From positions 186,001 through 250,000 of the forward strand of contig NZ_LMGL01000004.1 in the NCBI RefSeq assembly GCF_001427145.1: a DNA stretch of 64,000 nt. The letters run 5' to 3'. The stretch is from Microbacterium sp. Root166 (GTDB lineage Bacteria; Actinomycetota; Actinomycetes; Actinomycetales; Microbacteriaceae). Positions 62,640-64,000 of this stretch are shown here, piece after piece; positions within the stretch are counted from its first letter, which is position 1, and every line of letters begins with the position of its first letter. The notes under the pieces were generated by a model. The model was not told the DNA's origin, did not search any database, and saw nothing but the letters and a program-made list of their open reading frames with translations. A program made the translations under genes and the position numbers.

Positions 62640-63839
62640 TCATCCGTTCTGTCGCGGATCCGAGTGCGCGCGCGGCGGCTTCGGCTGCTCGCGCGGACGG
62701 CGCGAACCCGTCGGGTCGCTGCGGCGGCCCTCGTTCGCGGCGAGCATCCCGTCTGCGAACAGCCAGCGCGGCCGGGGTTCCACGAGCGGCCGGAAGAGCA
62801 CCCGCACGGGTCTCGTGGCGAGCCCGAGCGCGATCAGCACCGAGGCCACCACGACGATCGGCAGCCACAGCCAGGTCGGCTCGAGATCACGGAGGAGGCC
62901 CGACTCGCGGAACGGGTACAGCACGAAGGAGTGCAGCAGGTAGACGTACATCGTGTACTGCCCGAAGTGCGTCCACCAGTGCGTGCGCCGGGGCAGCAGG
63001 GCGAAGAAGGCCGCACTGAGAACGAGGGCGAGCACCATCAGCGCCAGCCGCACGCCCCCCGCCCACCACTGCGTGCCCCCGAGCGCCGCGTAGTTCTCGT
63101 CGTAGAAGAGCCACTCGCGCAGGTTCACCGCGCGCCAGTCGTCGACGAAGAACCAGGCGGCCCAGCCCGCCGCCGCGAACAGGGCGACGGCGCTCGGCGC
63201 CACCCACCAGGCGCGCCGGTCCAGCAGGCGCAGTCGCGCGACGACATCCCGCTCGCGCAGCCACCAGCCGAGCGTGAAGAACGGCAGCAGGCCCAGCGTG
63301 CGCGACAGCGAGAACGTCGAGTCGACGTTGGGGAGATAGCCGACGCCGATCGAGATGATCACGGTCCACAGCAGCGGCCAGCGCAACAGGGCGAGGTACG
63401 GCAGGATCAGGCGGAACAGGCCCAGTGCCAGCAGGAACCACAGCGTCCACGACGGCTGGGTGAGGTTCGGGTTCGCCTGGCCCTCGACGATCCACTTGGT
63501 CAGGGTCCAGACGCCCTCGAAGATCACGTAGGGCAGCAGGATGTCGGTGATCACGCGGGCCATCTGCCGGCGGCTCGGGGGCTCCGACTTCGAGAAGTAC
63601 CCCGAGATGATCGCGAACGCGGGCATGTGGAACGCGTAGATCAGCAGGTACAGGCCGAGCGCGATGTCCGAGTCGTACGTCAGGCGCTGCACGGCGTGGC
63701 CCAGGACGACCAGGACGATGCACGCGAAGCGCGCGTTGTCCCAGAACGGCACGCGCCGCTTGACGCGCACAGCGCCGGTGCTTCCCGTGGCGGGAGGAGC
63801 GGGGGATGCCGCGCTCGCGGCGTTCGACGGATCGGTCAT
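62640..63839 (-). CDS. Acyltransferase-3-family membrane protein
   Basis: A 399-residue integral membrane acyltransferase (fucose-4-O-acetylase-like): the conserved RVPFWDNARFACIVLVVLGHAVQRL holds the catalytic-type histidine in helix 1, and FHMPAFAIISGYFSK follows. About ten helices; likely O-acetylates a cell-surface glycan. An in-frame GTG four codons earlier (63851) overlaps the TAGGGT box at 63850-63855, so ATG 63839 is preferred. No surface-polysaccharide cluster is adjacent. Confidence 0.88.
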   Translation of the reverse strand: MTDPSNAASAASPAPPATGSTGAVRVKRRVPFWDNARFACIVLVVLGHAVQRLTYDSDIALGLYLLIYAFHMPAFAIISGYFSKSEPPSRRQMARVITDILLPYVIFEGVWTLTKWIVEGQANPNLTQPSWTLWFLLALGLFRLILPYLALLRWPLLWTVIISIGVGYLPNVDSTFSLSRTLGLLPFFTLGWWLRERDVVARLRLLDRRAWWVAPSAVALFAAAGWAAWFFVDDWRAVNLREWLFYDENYAALGGTQWWAGGVRLALMVLALVLSAAFFALLPRRTHWWTHFGQYTMYVYLLHSFVLYPFRESGLLRDLEPTWLWLPIVVVASVLIALGLATRPVRVLFRPLVEPRPRWLFADGMLAANEGRRSDPTGSRRPREQPKPPRAHSDPRQNG

Positions 63840-63849
63840 GGCGCGAGCC

Positions 63850-63855
63850 ACCCTA
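63850..63855 (-). promoter_or_regulatory. -10 box before the acyltransferase gene
   Basis: Minus-strand TAGGGT ends 10 nt before ATG 63839, giving at most a leader of a few bases. Confidence 0.45.
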
Positions 63856-63912
63856 TCCCGACGCCTGCGGCCACGCGCCGTCGTGCGACGCCGCGGCGGC
63901 GGTTCTTAGCGA

Positions 63913-63918
63913 TAGTCT
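63913..63918 (+). promoter_or_regulatory. -10 box of a leaderless promoter (gene at window end)
   Basis: TAGTCT ends 8 nt before ATG 63927. Confidence 0.5.
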
Positions 63919-63926
63919 TCCGCGCG

Positions 63927-64000
63927 ATGACCACCATCGACGACGCGCTCGCAAAGGACCGCTCGATCCCCGACATCGACTGGCGGGTGTTCCCCGACGG
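63927..64000 (+). CDS. Partial gene cut by the window end, function unknown
   Basis: Only the first 24 codons are visible (TTIDDALAKDRSIPDIDWRVFP after the initiator). The start is supported by a -10 box 8 nt upstream. Too little is present to name a family. Confidence 0.6.
   Translation, partial: MTTIDDALAKDRSIPDIDWRVFPD

Noticed and set aside
1-64000. tRNA, rRNA, CRISPR, prophage, insertion sequences.
   Set aside because: I checked the gaps by eye and saw no tRNA-like cloverleaf, no regularly spaced repeats, no transposase or integrase motifs and no target-site duplications.

Overview
The window is 64 kb of high-GC DNA from an actinobacterium. Synteny (nusA-ylxR-infB-rbfA-truB-ribF), leaderless TANNNT promoters, the BioQ-type biotin locus and very frequent use of the word GGATGCC/GGCATCC point to the family Microbacteriaceae, most likely Microbacterium or a close relative. 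This placement is inferred from style and gene content; no rRNA gene is present. I see no tRNA, rRNA, CRISPR array, phage or insertion sequence. It reads as ordinary chromosome with one small accessory-looking insertion (about 41.97-43.19 kb). No gene-free stretch exceeds 300 bases; the longest gaps (9528-9740, 54743-54962, 38453-38652) hold hairpins, promoters and leaders.

Region by region. 0-3.2 kb: an LtrA-family membrane protein diverging from ispG (isoprenoid synthesis), then pyroglutamyl peptidase. 3.2-8.3 kb: a complete biotin-acquisition locus. A TetR repressor (BioQ type) diverges from a tightly overlapping operon bioY - acyl-CoA-ligase-like - thiolase-like - bioM - bioN - CHY zinc-finger protein, with two tandem perfect palindromic operators between them. 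8.3-18 kb: a BenE-type transporter, a very large M6-like metalloprotease with beta-propeller and CARDB-like parts, an ECF sigma factor overlapping a membrane-anchored partner, proS and a LOG-family protein. 18-21.7 kb: a Tat-exported PhoX-like protein, a PPOX flavoprotein and a DUF1206 membrane protein.

21.8-31 kb is the translation core: nusA, ylxR, infB, rbfA, (mutY, kinase), truB, two small membrane proteins, ribF. 31-41 kb: a small membrane protein, deoC with two aldehyde dehydrogenase genes (the second lacking the catalytic half), a NRDE protein, coaBC, a glycerophosphodiesterase, a lipoprotein, an SNF2 helicase with a long structured leader, and pfkA. 42-43.2 kb: an AbiEi/nuclease-like gene bracketed by two 69-bp palindromic repeats. 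43.2-50.3 kb: oligopeptidase B, a Pit phosphate transporter with a small membrane partner, a cAMP-phosphodiesterase-like enzyme, aspA. 50.3-64 kb: FAH-family hydrolase, PrsW protease, FKBP, YceI, EamA exporter, rpsO, surE with a PfkB kinase, an isopenicillin-N-synthase-like dioxygenase, an epoxide hydrolase with a divergent WYL regulator, a RecQ helicase carrying a phosphoribosyltransferase-like tail, an acyltransferase and the first codons of another gene.

The most interesting points are the biotin operon carrying a thiolase whose second catalytic cysteine and NEAFA asparagine are replaced; the pervasive leaderless promoters (a -10 box 6-8 nt before the start codon in well over a dozen genes); and the repeated palindromes flanking the AbiEi-like gene.
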